Of a DNA stretch of 6,479 bases, positions 1 through 6,365 are shown piece by piece (position 1 is the stretch's first letter; the number at the start of each line of letters is the position of its first letter). A program made the position numbers and the translations under genes. Source of the stretch: Caldisericota bacterium (lineage in GTDB: Bacteria; CAIJMQ01; JAADFP01); assembly GCA_013152825.1 (NCBI GenBank), contig JAADFP010000084.1:1-6479 (forward strand), given 5' to 3'. The notes under the pieces are model-generated. The model worked only from the letters and a program-made list of their open reading frames with translations. It was not told the DNA's origin and searched no databases.

Positions 1-323
1 CTGGGGTTATCCTGCGAAATATCCCTTGAAATGTAAGGAGAAAGATAACCTCTCCATCCCCTTCCCATCCATAGCCAGTAATAGGGATCCGTAGACACAG
101 GATCCTGGGCAATGGGAAATATTTCCTTGAAATCCTGCAAATAGAGATAGAATCCGTAACCTATCTGACGCAGGTTACTGGCACATACTGATTTGCCTGC
201 CTGCAGTCTCGCTTTCTTCAAGGCCGGCAGAAGAAGCGCTGCAAGAAGCGAGATAAGGGCAGTAACCACCAGAAGCTCTATCAGGGTAAATCCTTTTTTA
301 ATCTTTCTCAGCACGCTTTTCAT
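1..323 (-). CDS. Type IV pilin-like / type II secretion pseudopilin, 3' end cut by window edge
   Basis: I translated this from the minus strand; 107 codons are visible and the C-terminus lies beyond base 1. It starts at ATG (321-323) with a short basic leader (MKSVLRKIKKG) followed by FTLIELLVVTALISLLAALLLPAL. This is a class III prepilin signal: cleavage is expected after Gly11, Phe12 becomes residue +1, and Glu16 is the conserved Glu at +5. The hydrophobic helix (about residues 12-34) anchors the protein in the inner membrane before PilD-type processing. A Cys-x-SNLRQIG motif (residues 47-55) and a Tyr/Asp-rich stretch ending in FP follow. This arrangement is typical of the pseudopilin families expanded in the Planctomycetes, Lentisphaerae and Omnitrophica, many of which end in an H-x9-DG motif that cannot be checked here. 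The start codon lies 4 nt after the stop of the E1-like gene, so the two may share a transcript although no functional link is obvious. The fold call is firm; the exact role (pilus, secretion, surface protein) is unknown. Confidence 0.85.
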   Translation of the reverse strand, partial: MKSVLRKIKKGFTLIELLVVTALISLLAALLLPALKKARLQAGKSVCASNLRQIGYGFYLYLQDFKEIFPIAQDPVSTDPYYWLWMGRGWRGYLSPYISRDISQDNP

Positions 324-327
324 AATC

Positions 328-1335
328 TTATATCCCCAGGTAACGAGAAATCAGATTCCGTGCTTTTACTTTATCTTCGGTTCCCTTTACCATCACTCGC
401 GCATCAGGGAAAAGGTAAAAAATGTTTCCCTCTATCTCCCACACTAAATATCCTCCCCGCTCTTCCAGTTTCCCTCTTCTCTTTAATTTATTCTTGTAAA
501 TATCCAGGTCAAATTTTTGCTGCTCCGGAAAGACAACCTGGACTGCATTCCTCCCACAGAGAGTGGTAAGAGTAGAAAATCTTCCTTGCAAGAAAGTAAA
601 TTCTTTCTTCTGGCAAGCTGGACATTCTTCTCCTCTCTTTACCTTTATCTTACGGAATTTCCCTTCCCAGGCATCTACGGCAAAAAGATTTCCTCCTCTC
701 TCTTCTCCTTTAATCAATCGATAAAAGAGTGTAAGTTGAATCCCACTTATTATCATCACCACTGAATTTATAATACCCACCCTTTCACAGGTTTCCAGCA
801 TCCCCGGAGAGGGAGGTGAGGGAAGAAAACAACTAAAGCAGGCACTCTCTCCAGGCAAAATAGCCATACTCATCCCCTGACTTCCCACCACACTTCCATA
901 AATCCAAGGCACACCTTCCTTTATTGCCACTTCATTTATCAAGTAGCGTGTCTCGAGGTTGTCCGTAGCATCAATTATACAATCTACTCCCTGAGCCAGA
1001 GAAAGAGCATTCAGATAATGGAAATCACCAAAACATGTTTCTATCTTTGTATCTGTGTTTATCCGTCTTGCCTTCTCTTCCATAATTTTCACCTTTATCT
1101 TTCCACTTTTAGCCTCTTCTTCCTCCATAAATGCATGTCGGTGCAAGTTATCAATACTGGAGAAATCTCTATCCACCACCCTGACAAATCCTACCCCTGC
1201 TCTTACCAATCCCTGCAGAAGAAAAGAGCCCAGTGCTCCTCCACCTACTAAGAGCACTTTTGTACTCTTCAGTTTCTCCTGCAACTCTTCTCCCCATAAA
1301 GGAAAGATAATCTGGCGCAGGTACTTCTCATTCAC
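328..1335 (-). CDS. E1-like ThiF/MoeB/HesA-family adenylyltransferase
   Basis: Enzymes of this family use ATP to adenylate the C-terminal Gly of a ubiquitin-like sulfur carrier (ThiS, MoaD or similar) in the cytoplasm, for thiamine, molybdopterin or sulfur amino acid synthesis. Numbering from the upstream GTG at 1380, the sequence shows the nucleotide-binding loop GGGALG (46-51), the acidic end of beta-2 with D70/D72, the adenylation motif DNLHRH (77-82, with Arg81), DATDN (137-141), a Zn site from C181/C184 (CFSC) and C253/C256 (CPAC), and the candidate catalytic Cys198 in ETC. An LCGRNAVQ motif (274-281) and a C-terminal domain ending FPDARVMVKGT...RYLG resemble the roughly 335-residue ThiF/MoeB-like proteins of Firmicutes. 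I prefer the GTG at 1335, giving 335 residues: it begins VNEKYLRQIIFP, where family members begin, and a GGGAG lies 10 nt upstream. ATG at 1356 and GTG at 1380 are alternatives. Its sulfur carrier is not in the window, so thiF versus moeB versus hcyF-like is open. Confidence 0.85.
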   Translation of the reverse strand: MNEKYLRQIIFPLWGEELQEKLKSTKVLLVGGGALGSFLLQGLVRAGVGFVRVVDRDFSSIDNLHRHAFMEEEEAKSGKIKVKIMEEKARRINTDTKIETCFGDFHYLNALSLAQGVDCIIDATDNLETRYLINEVAIKEGVPWIYGSVVGSQGMSMAILPGESACFSCFLPSPPSPGMLETCERVGIINSVVMIISGIQLTLFYRLIKGEERGGNLFAVDAWEGKFRKIKVKRGEECPACQKKEFTFLQGRFSTLTTLCGRNAVQVVFPEQQKFDLDIYKNKLKRRGKLEERGGYLVWEIEGNIFYLFPDARVMVKGTEDKVKARNLISRYLGI

Positions 1336-1345
1336 CTCAAAAGCT

Positions 1346-1350
1346 CTCCC
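1346..1350 (-). promoter_or_regulatory. Candidate Shine-Dalgarno supporting the GTG start at 1335
   Basis: The minus strand reads AAAGGGAG here, with GGGAG 10 nt before GTG 1335. The spacing is rather long but usable. The other possible starts (ATG 1356, GTG 1380) have only weak purine stretches upstream. Together with the family-typical N-terminus this tips the choice towards 1335, without settling it. Confidence 0.4.
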
Positions 1351-1431
1351 TTTCATCAATCGTGAATTCCCGACATACACCGAGGCAAGACATCAGTCTA
1401 AAGACTTCCCCCACTTTCCTGGATACCCGCC

Positions 1432-1464
1432 TGCTCCCTCCCGATATTTCATCGGGAGGGAGCA
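1432..1464. repeat. Perfect 14-bp inverted repeat (hairpin) between the DUF39 and E1-like genes
   Basis: The left arm TGCTCCCTCCCGAT (1432-1445) is exactly complementary to the right arm (1451-1464) around a 5-nt loop, giving a GC-rich stem. On either strand the stem is not followed by a T-run, so it is not a standard intrinsic terminator. The inner CCCGAT...ATCGGG core looks like a REP-type palindromic element. It may instead act as an mRNA stabiliser or processing point between the two genes. The inverted repeat is seen directly; its role is inference. Confidence 0.85.
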
Positions 1465-1488
1465 AATAGGCAAAGCACCAGGAAACTG

Positions 1489-1509
1489 CTTACTACTCAC
1501 TATTTACTA
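1489..1509. repeat. Short heptamer tandem repeat, three units
   Basis: On the plus strand three consecutive heptamers CTTACTA, CTCACTA and TTTACTA fit the consensus YTYACTA; the minus strand reads TAGTRAR. The tract begins 5 bases downstream of the DUF39 stop codon in the direction of transcription and lies 24 bp from the hairpin. Such degenerate heptamer tracts occur in intergenic DNA of some bacteria. No function is evident. Confidence 0.55.
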
Positions 1510-1514
1510 ACTTA

Positions 1515-2724
1515 TCACTTCACTTCCCGCATTCTCATGTTCTTAAAGGTAAGCCCTGACTCTGGACCGGGTAGAGGCGCCACGGGCTCAGTGAGTAAAA
1601 AGTCTCCTTTCTTAATCCACATTTTTAAAATCTCTGCTACCTCTCTTGCCTTAGCATAGCTGGAAAGGCCAGCAGTGGGGACTTCTTTTCCTTTAATAGT
1701 AATTTTTCCGCTCTTTAATTCCTGGTAGTTAGCCTCTCCCAGGGCACCCGGAATCACCTGCGGGTAGGCTTCGCTGTAATCTACTATGGGAGCGTAAATC
1801 TCACTGTCTTTCACCGCGGTATGTATAGCGGGCAATCTCCTCGTCAAGAATGGGTATGGGAACCCCGATACCCACGGTAAGAGTAACGCCGTAGCCAGTC
1901 ATGGTAGTACCCCTGAGCCACTCTGGAGACATCTGTTTTAAGTCTCCTATAACTGCCAGGGTTCCCGCTCCTCCACAGGGTACGCCATTCTCTTTCCGCT
2001 TGGCAGTAGGATTATGCTGAGTACCCTGCCAGGCTACATATCCAATTCCTCCTCCCAGGAATATTTTTGTGCCTATTCCCAGGGTTTCATAATAGGGATC
2101 GTTGAGAAGCGGCGAGAGCTGGCCTGCACTGCAGTAGTTAGCATTGCCCAGACGTGGCTTGAGGATACCCATGTAAGTGTATATGGTCTTTTCTGAAAGG
2201 TTTACGGCAATATTGTAATTCTGGTAGCAGTTGCGGGGATTGAAGAGAACTGCTTCATTTACATCCTTGATATTTATCCAGACTTTTAGCTTTTTCCTGG
2301 GGTAACAGTCAGTACCGTAAGCCTCTGCTTCCAGGAGAATATCCTTTCCTGCCACGAACTCCTGGATTACATGACCTCCGCCGTATTTGAAGGCTCCCGG
2401 GTGGACGGCGTTGCGCGGATCATCGTCCGGCAGGGCAGTACAACCCAGGTATATGTCCACGGCGGCCCATCCGGCATAGGTGGGGACATTATTGAGGTAG
2501 CATTTACCTCCTCCAATTTTTATGCGTGGCTTGGCATGTCCCACGTTGATATACATTCCGCTGGAACACATAGGGCCAAAGGTTCCCGTAGTAACCACAT
2601 CTACTTCCTGGCTGGCCTTTTTAGCCCCTTTTTCCTCCACAATATCAATCATCTCCTCCGCAGTAACCACCACTACCTCTCCCTTCCTTATTTTTTCATT
2701 GATTTCCTTAATAGTCTTAGCCAT
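1515..2724 (-). pseudogene. DUF39/COG1900 homocysteine-biosynthesis protein (aspartate-semialdehyde sulfurtransferase family), frameshifted
   Basis: The family, studied as MA1821 in Methanosarcina, helps insert sulfide into aspartate semialdehyde to form homocysteine, usually with a ferredoxin-like partner (MA1822). The start is ATG 2724 after a strong ribosome site. The first frame runs 307 codons to a stop at 1801; the family sequence continues in another frame from about 1817 to the stop at 1515. Joined at Thr301 (IARYT then AVKDSEIYAP) the two give about 401 residues, the usual length of the form without CBS domains. Visible are VTTGTFGPMCSSG with Cys53, YGTDCYPRK with Cys140 (likely counterparts of the two Cys implicated in MA1821), GGKCYLN, a Gly-rich segment IFLGGGIGYVAWQGTQHNP (221-239) and CGGAGTLAV. 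The C-terminal piece carries GKEVPTAGLSSYAKAREVA and LLTEPVAPLPG, both family-typical. Everything outside the lesion looks well conserved, so the break is recent or an assembly artefact. The downstream ATG at 1847 has no ribosome site and is not an independent start. Confidence 0.85.
1819..1826 (-). other. Frameshift site: tandem duplication GTATGTAT in the DUF39 gene
   Basis: The plus strand has two adjacent copies of GTAT (ATACATAC on the coding strand). Removing one copy changes the coding strand to CGC TAT ACC GCG GTG, giving Arg-Tyr-Thr-Ala-Val, which exactly joins the two halves of the DUF39 protein with no missing or extra residue. With both copies present the frame ends six codons later at the stop at 1801. 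Slipped-strand duplication is the simplest explanation. Confidence 0.85.
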
Positions 2725-2817
2725 TCAGCACCTCCTTTCACTCTGCTTTAAACCACAGGTAAAATTTCTAACTCTCCCCACTGAAACGCTCCCATCGTGG
2801 AGCCGGGAGAATCCCAT
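2725..2817 (-). CDS. Possible 30-codon small ORF bridging cooS and the DUF39 gene
   Basis: The cooS stop is part of TGATG, and the ATG at 2817 opens a frame of 30 codons (MGFSRLHDGS...LKQSERRC) that ends in TGA at 2725, directly abutting the DUF39 ATG (TGAATG). A GGAG sits only 3 nt before the ATG, so any translation would depend on coupling from cooS. The peptide has no recognisable motif, and an open frame of this length is expected by chance about one time in four. I list it because it exactly fills the gap, with low confidence that it is a gene. Confidence 0.15.
   Translation of the reverse strand: MGFSRLHDGSVSVGRVRNFTCGLKQSERRC
2731..2735 (-). promoter_or_regulatory. Strong Shine-Dalgarno for the DUF39 gene
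   Basis: The minus strand reads AAAGGAGGTGCTGAATG. GGAGG lies 6 nt before the ATG, and AAAGGAGGTG is nearly the full complement of the 16S rRNA 3' end. This fixes the start at 2724 and suggests independent, efficient initiation. Confidence 0.85.
2771..2812. other. Imperfect nested inverted repeat in the cooS-DUF39 gap
   Basis: In the 92-nt gap, GCTCC (2788-2792) pairs with GGAGC (2799-2803) and the outer CTCCC (2774-2778) pairs with GGGAG (2805-2809). The two could form a nested or alternative stem in the mRNA upstream of the DUF39 ribosome site. No T-run follows on the minus strand. The pairing is imperfect and could be chance. Confidence 0.3.
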
Positions 2818-4808
2818 CAACTCCATCCCAAATTCTTTCTCTGCCTTCTTATATGCATCTGGATTAGTTTTCCTGCTAATTCTGGGTAGGGTTCTCCGTA
2901 AACCTTGGCTTGTATCCAATCATATACATTTTCCGCAAAAAAGTCCATTACATCGTTACCCCCTCGTTCGTAGTCGTCTATGAAGCGCGCTCCCTCAGTA
3001 GGCACTGCAATGGGAACGGGGATAGGCCCCGGGAAGCCCTGATGCACAGAAATACCATGCAATAAAAAGACAATTCCCTGCCCCACTGTTTTTTCATTTC
3101 CCGGCTCTGGCCCGGAAAATATGAAGGGAAGCCGATGCAGGGGGATACCAGAACCCCGGGAAATTTCAAAGAACAGGCGAAGTATACGGGCATTATCCAC
3201 GCAGGCACCAACTGTCAGTACCGGGGGTATTCCGTATCTCTCGCATACCTCTTCCAGTCCCGAAGAAGAGATTTCCTTTGCTTCGAGACCACAGAACCCC
3301 TGATTGATAAGCGCGTAGGAAGAACACCCCGTAGAGAGCACCAACACACCGTATTCCACCAATTTGCGCACAATAACTACATGGTTATTCTCGTAGGGAA
3401 CCTTGGGAGTATTGCATCCCACTACCGCCGCGATGCCTTTAATATTGCCCTTTTCCATCTCTTTTACAATATTCTCTACCCCTCCAAATTGTTTTATTAT
3501 AGACTCCGGGGTCCATCCCACCTTAAGATTCTTGCGCAGAGGATTTACCTTTATTTCAATCTTCTTCTCCTTCCTCTTCTGGAAGGCCTCTATGGCAGTA
3601 AGCAATACTTTTCTGGCCATCTCTTCCTCTTTTCCCGGTTCATAGGGTAAATGCACCGCACCCGGGATACGGTTGGAATGCGAAGTAGTTATTATTGCTG
3701 TACCGTAACAATCGGCTATGAATTTTACTCCGGGGATAAAACACTGCATATCCACCACCACTGCGTCTATGGCTCCCGTGCCTATAATCAGTTCTGCCCC
3801 CATAATATTAGTGAAGGGAGGTACTCCATGGCGATAGAGAAGCTCCAACCCCGTGCAGCACAGTCCGCCCAGCTGAATTCCCTCTGCCCCCGCTTTCCGG
3901 GCTGCTTCTTTTATCTCTGGATGATGGGAAATCTCCACCACTTTTTCTGCCATTACCGGCGAATGCCCATGCAGGAGTATGTTCACCCGATCCTTGGTAA
4001 GCATACTGTAATCCACCTGTACCTCTTTGGGGGCAGGAATACCAAAAAGTATTTCTGTACCCAGGGAAGAGCCAAAAAGCCCTGAATAACAGTAAGCCAG
4101 AGCTGTACGAAAATCCTGTTTTATCATATCCATCCAGTCAGAGTTACCCCCCAGTCCGGTTTTATGCAATGATTCAAAAACTTCCCACATGGCAGAACGA
4201 GGAAGTATATCCAGGGCTTTCCACTTCTCGATTCTCTCCTCCGGAGCATAGGCAAAAAGTAATTTTAGGGGATGCTCATCCCAGCGGCCAAAATCCTGCA
4301 GCATTATTTCTGCTATCTCTTTAGCCAGAGCCTTCTCATCCTTGCTTTTATCCAGGGATAACCTTTCCGCCATTTCCTTGATCCTCTCCGAGCCCAGGAG
4401 AGTAAAATTTGCCTCACCCCTGGCCGCAGCAACAATAGCCTCGGCAACCTCCTGTGTATGACGGCAATGAGCAGCACAGCCTGCAGCCAGTGCCCGCACC
4501 AGGTTTCCCACCACAATTACGTTCATGTCTGCCCCGCATACTCCGCGCAAAACCTTTTTCTCCCTTCCTCCGAACCCTTTCTTGGAGATAATACGGCAGG
4601 GACCCCAGAGACATCTCTGGCAGCATATTCCCCTTAACCCGTAAGGGCATTGGGGCTGCTGTGCCATGAACCTATCCCAGACTGTTTCGCCCCCTTCCAT
4701 TTCTATCTTATCCACTATATCCTTCACCAGGGGACAGGGACTCACTCTCTTCACGTCTTCTTTATCCGGGCACTCGGCATTTAATATGGAATATTTGTAT
4801 TTCAACAT
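2817..4808 (-). CDS. cooS: Anaerobic carbon monoxide dehydrogenase catalytic subunit (CooS)
   Basis: CooS is a cytoplasmic homodimeric Ni-Fe enzyme that interconverts CO and CO2 and passes two electrons to ferredoxin. This 663-residue protein is complete (about 636 in Carboxydothermus CODH-II) with a slightly longer N-terminus. D-cluster: C54 and C62 (CX7C). B-cluster: C63, C66, C71 and C91 of CGAD. C-cluster: H282 in HGHSP, C318 in GLCCTG, C356 in DMQC, C465 in GCN, C495 in TGCS and C536 in ACVDN. Proton-transfer residues: H114/H117 in AAHCRH and K573 in NEKTVG. All expected ligands are present, so an active enzyme is likely. ETVWDRFMAQQPQC (41-54) resembles acetogen-type CODH, but no acetyl-CoA synthase, CooF or CooC gene adjoins it. 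It starts 11 nt after the ABC ATPase stop behind AAAGGAGG, so co-transcription with the transporter is likely. The C-terminus (ELAGKLIQMHIRRQRKNLG) is the usual family end. Confidence 0.97.
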   Translation of the reverse strand: MLKYKYSILNAECPDKEDVKRVSPCPLVKDIVDKIEMEGGETVWDRFMAQQPQCPYGLRGICCQRCLWGPCRIISKKGFGGREKKVLRGVCGADMNVIVVGNLVRALAAGCAAHCRHTQEVAEAIVAAARGEANFTLLGSERIKEMAERLSLDKSKDEKALAKEIAEIMLQDFGRWDEHPLKLLFAYAPEERIEKWKALDILPRSAMWEVFESLHKTGLGGNSDWMDMIKQDFRTALAYCYSGLFGSSLGTEILFGIPAPKEVQVDYSMLTKDRVNILLHGHSPVMAEKVVEISHHPEIKEAARKAGAEGIQLGGLCCTGLELLYRHGVPPFTNIMGAELIIGTGAIDAVVVDMQCFIPGVKFIADCYGTAIITTSHSNRIPGAVHLPYEPGKEEEMARKVLLTAIEAFQKRKEKKIEIKVNPLRKNLKVGWTPESIIKQFGGVENIVKEMEKGNIKGIAAVVGCNTPKVPYENNHVVIVRKLVEYGVLVLSTGCSSYALINQGFCGLEAKEISSSGLEEVCERYGIPPVLTVGACVDNARILRLFFEISRGSGIPLHRLPFIFSGPEPGNEKTVGQGIVFLLHGISVHQGFPGPIPVPIAVPTEGARFIDDYERGGNDVMDFFAENVYDWIQAKVYGEPYPELAGKLIQMHIRRQRKNLGWS

Positions 4809-4813
4809 GCTTT

Positions 4814-4818
4814 CCTCC
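4814..4818 (-). promoter_or_regulatory. Shine-Dalgarno for cooS
   Basis: TAAAGGAGGAAAGCATG on the minus strand begins with the stop codon of the ATPase gene, followed by GGAGG with a 5-nt spacer to the cooS ATG. The signal is strong and sits entirely in the 11-nt junction, which fits an operon and confirms the cooS start. Confidence 0.85.
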
Positions 4819-4819
4819 T

Positions 4820-5611
4820 TTATAATCCTACTGTATAGAGAAACTGTGTCTCTGTCCTTAGTATCTTTACAATCTCATTTTTCAGCTTGAGGAATTCATC
4901 ACTTATCTCATCCCTGGGCTTGGAAAAAGAAGGGACTATCTCCTTTACAATCCGGGTGGGGCGGGAAGAAAGAATAATAATCCTATCAGCAAGGTACAGG
5001 GCTTCCTCCACATTATGGGTTACAAATACTACCGTTTTCTTTTTCCTGCTCAAAATCCTCAAGAGCTCATCCTCCAGCACTTTACGCATGGAGGCATCCA
5101 GGGAGCCAAAGGGCTCGTCCATGAATAGCACTTCAGGGTCAACTGCCAGTGCCCGGGCCAGGGATACTCTTTGCTGCATCCCCCCCGAAATTTCTCCCGG
5201 GTACCGGTTCTCAAATCCGCGCAGGCCGGTAATTCTTACCAGTTCGGAAATTATCTTTTCTCTCTCTGCCTGCGGCACTCTTTTTAACTCCAGGCCAAAT
5301 TCTATGTTTTCCCAGATGGTTCTCCAGGGAAAGAGGCCAAAAAACTGCCAGAGGAGTATTCTCTCCGGTGAGACTTCTTTCGCCCTTTCCCCGTCTATCA
5401 ATACCTCTCCCCTGTCCGGCTTTTCAAATCCTACCAAAAGATTAAGCAGGGTGGTCTTTCCACAGCCGGAAGGCCCCAGGATAACCAGGAACTCACCCTC
5501 CTGCACCTCAAAACTTATTTCCTTAATCACCTCCACCCTTTCACCCCGCGGGGTGAGAAAGGATTTTCCCAGGTTTCTTACTATTATCTTAGGTAATTTC
5601 GAATTTTTCAT
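4820..5611 (-). CDS. ABC transporter ATP-binding protein, NitT/TauT/SsuB type
   Basis: This is the cytoplasmic ATPase that powers the permease encoded just upstream. Its 263 residues contain Walker A GPSGCGKTT (46-54), a Q-loop Gln89 in LLWQFFGLFPWRTIWENI, the signature ISGGMQQR (141-148), Walker B VLFMDEP (161-167), a GSLD D-loop (169-172) and the switch His199 in VTHNVEEAL. FGLFPWRTIWENI after the Q-loop and DRIIILSSRPTRIVKE after the switch His are typical of the nitrate/taurine/sulfonate importer ATPases. The length is normal for the family. The start at ATG 5611 overlaps the end of the permease gene by 23 nt, with a purine-rich GGGGGAG upstream, so the two are translationally coupled. 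The substrate cannot be read from an ATPase. The conserved motifs leave no doubt about the class. Confidence 0.95.
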   Translation of the reverse strand: MKNSKLPKIIVRNLGKSFLTPRGERVEVIKEISFEVQEGEFLVILGPSGCGKTTLLNLLVGFEKPDRGEVLIDGERAKEVSPERILLWQFFGLFPWRTIWENIEFGLELKRVPQAEREKIISELVRITGLRGFENRYPGEISGGMQQRVSLARALAVDPEVLFMDEPFGSLDASMRKVLEDELLRILSRKKKTVVFVTHNVEEALYLADRIIILSSRPTRIVKEIVPSFSKPRDEISDEFLKLKNEIVKILRTETQFLYTVGL

Positions 5612-6365
5612 AGCCTAAAACTCTCCCCCTTAACTTCCTGAGACTCACATCCAGCAAATAACCTATGGCACCAATAATTAAAATCCAGGCCACCATCTCG
5701 GAATAGGCAAATCTATCCCGGGCATCCAGAATCTGGTAGCCCAACCCCGAAGTAACCCCCAGCATCTCGGCGGGAACCAGGATAATCCAGGAGATTCCCA
5801 CCGCCACTCTCAATCCAGTAAGCATATCAGGAAGAATGGCCGGGATTATTATTTTCTTCAAGATATCCCAGTCCATGGCTCCAAAATTCTTGGCAATTTT
5901 AATCCAGTCTTTCTCCACTCTTCCCACTCCGTGCGAAGTATTTATAATTATGGGCCATATAGCTCCCATGAAAACTAAAAAGTAGATGGGCTTATCCCCT
6001 ATCCCCAGGAACATAATGGCCAGCGGCATCCAGGCCAGGGGAGAAATCATGCGCAGGAACTGAAAGGTAGCCAGGCTGAGCTGTTCCAGGACCCGGTAGT
6101 AACCGATAAGAATACCCATTGGTATTCCTCCCAGGGAAGCTACCAGCAAGGCTACCCCTACCCTCTTTAAACTGGGAAGCACCTGTTTCCACAACCCACC
6201 GGTAACCATAAGCCTCCACAACTCCGGGAAAACCTTTTCCACCCTCAGGTTGGACAACAGGGGATTCTTGACCATCAGCGTGGCCAGTTCCCACAGGATG
6301 AGAAAGATTATAAATCCCCACAGGGGCAAAAATCTCCCCGAGAATCTCACTCTTTCAGACTTCAA
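5589..6365 (-). CDS. ABC transporter permease, NitT/TauT/SsuC type
   Basis: This inner-membrane subunit of a binding-protein-dependent importer has 258 residues and about six hydrophobic segments (roughly 13-32, 68-90, 104-121, 126-145, 186-204 and 222-242). The EAA-type cytoplasmic loop that docks on the ATPase is visible as KNFGAMDWDILKKIIIPA (159-176), continuing into LPDMLTGLRVAVGISW. VPAEMLGVTSGLGYQILDAR (197-216) is the hallmark of the SsuC/TauC/NrtB group (COG0600). Members import sulfonates, taurine, nitrate, bicarbonate or vitamin precursors, so the substrate is open. The start is TTG at 6365, chosen because GGAGG lies 6 nt upstream and the N-terminus matches the family. The gene overlaps the end of the upstream gene by 11 nt and the ATPase gene by 23 nt, which shows a compact operon. 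Confidence 0.95.
   Translation of the reverse strand: MKSERVRFSGRFLPLWGFIIFLILWELATLMVKNPLLSNLRVEKVFPELWRLMVTGGLWKQVLPSLKRVGVALLVASLGGIPMGILIGYYRVLEQLSLATFQFLRMISPLAWMPLAIMFLGIGDKPIYFLVFMGAIWPIIINTSHGVGRVEKDWIKIAKNFGAMDWDILKKIIIPAILPDMLTGLRVAVGISWIILVPAEMLGVTSGLGYQILDARDRFAYSEMVAWILIIGAIGYLLDVSLRKLRGRVLGYEKFEIT

Noticed and set aside
1432..1464. Intrinsic terminator after the DUF39 gene
   Set aside because: The stem is strong but neither flank has a T-run.
1055..1510. Plus-strand 151-codon frame opposite the E1-like gene
   Set aside because: It is low-complexity Ser/Pro-rich antisense of a conserved gene and has no recognisable domain.
1515..1847. Separate 110-codon gene starting at ATG 1847
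   Set aside because: Its first ten codons are an out-of-frame reading of the DUF39 gene, there is no ribosome site, and residues 11-110 are the missing C-terminus of that protein.
2725..2919. 64-codon minus-strand frame with a TTG start overlapping the end of cooS
   Set aside because: Most of it overlaps well-conserved cooS sequence in another frame and there is no ribosome site at the TTG; only the last 30 codons are worth considering.
2817..2920. Frameshift or truncation at the C-terminus of CooS
   Set aside because: The end ELAGKLIQMHIRRQRKNLG is the usual CooS C-terminus and the total length is normal.
4887..5618. Plus-strand open frame of 243 codons opposite the ABC ATPase
   Set aside because: The minus strand here encodes a full ATPase with every motif; the antisense frame is Ser/Arg-rich with no motif and is a shadow.
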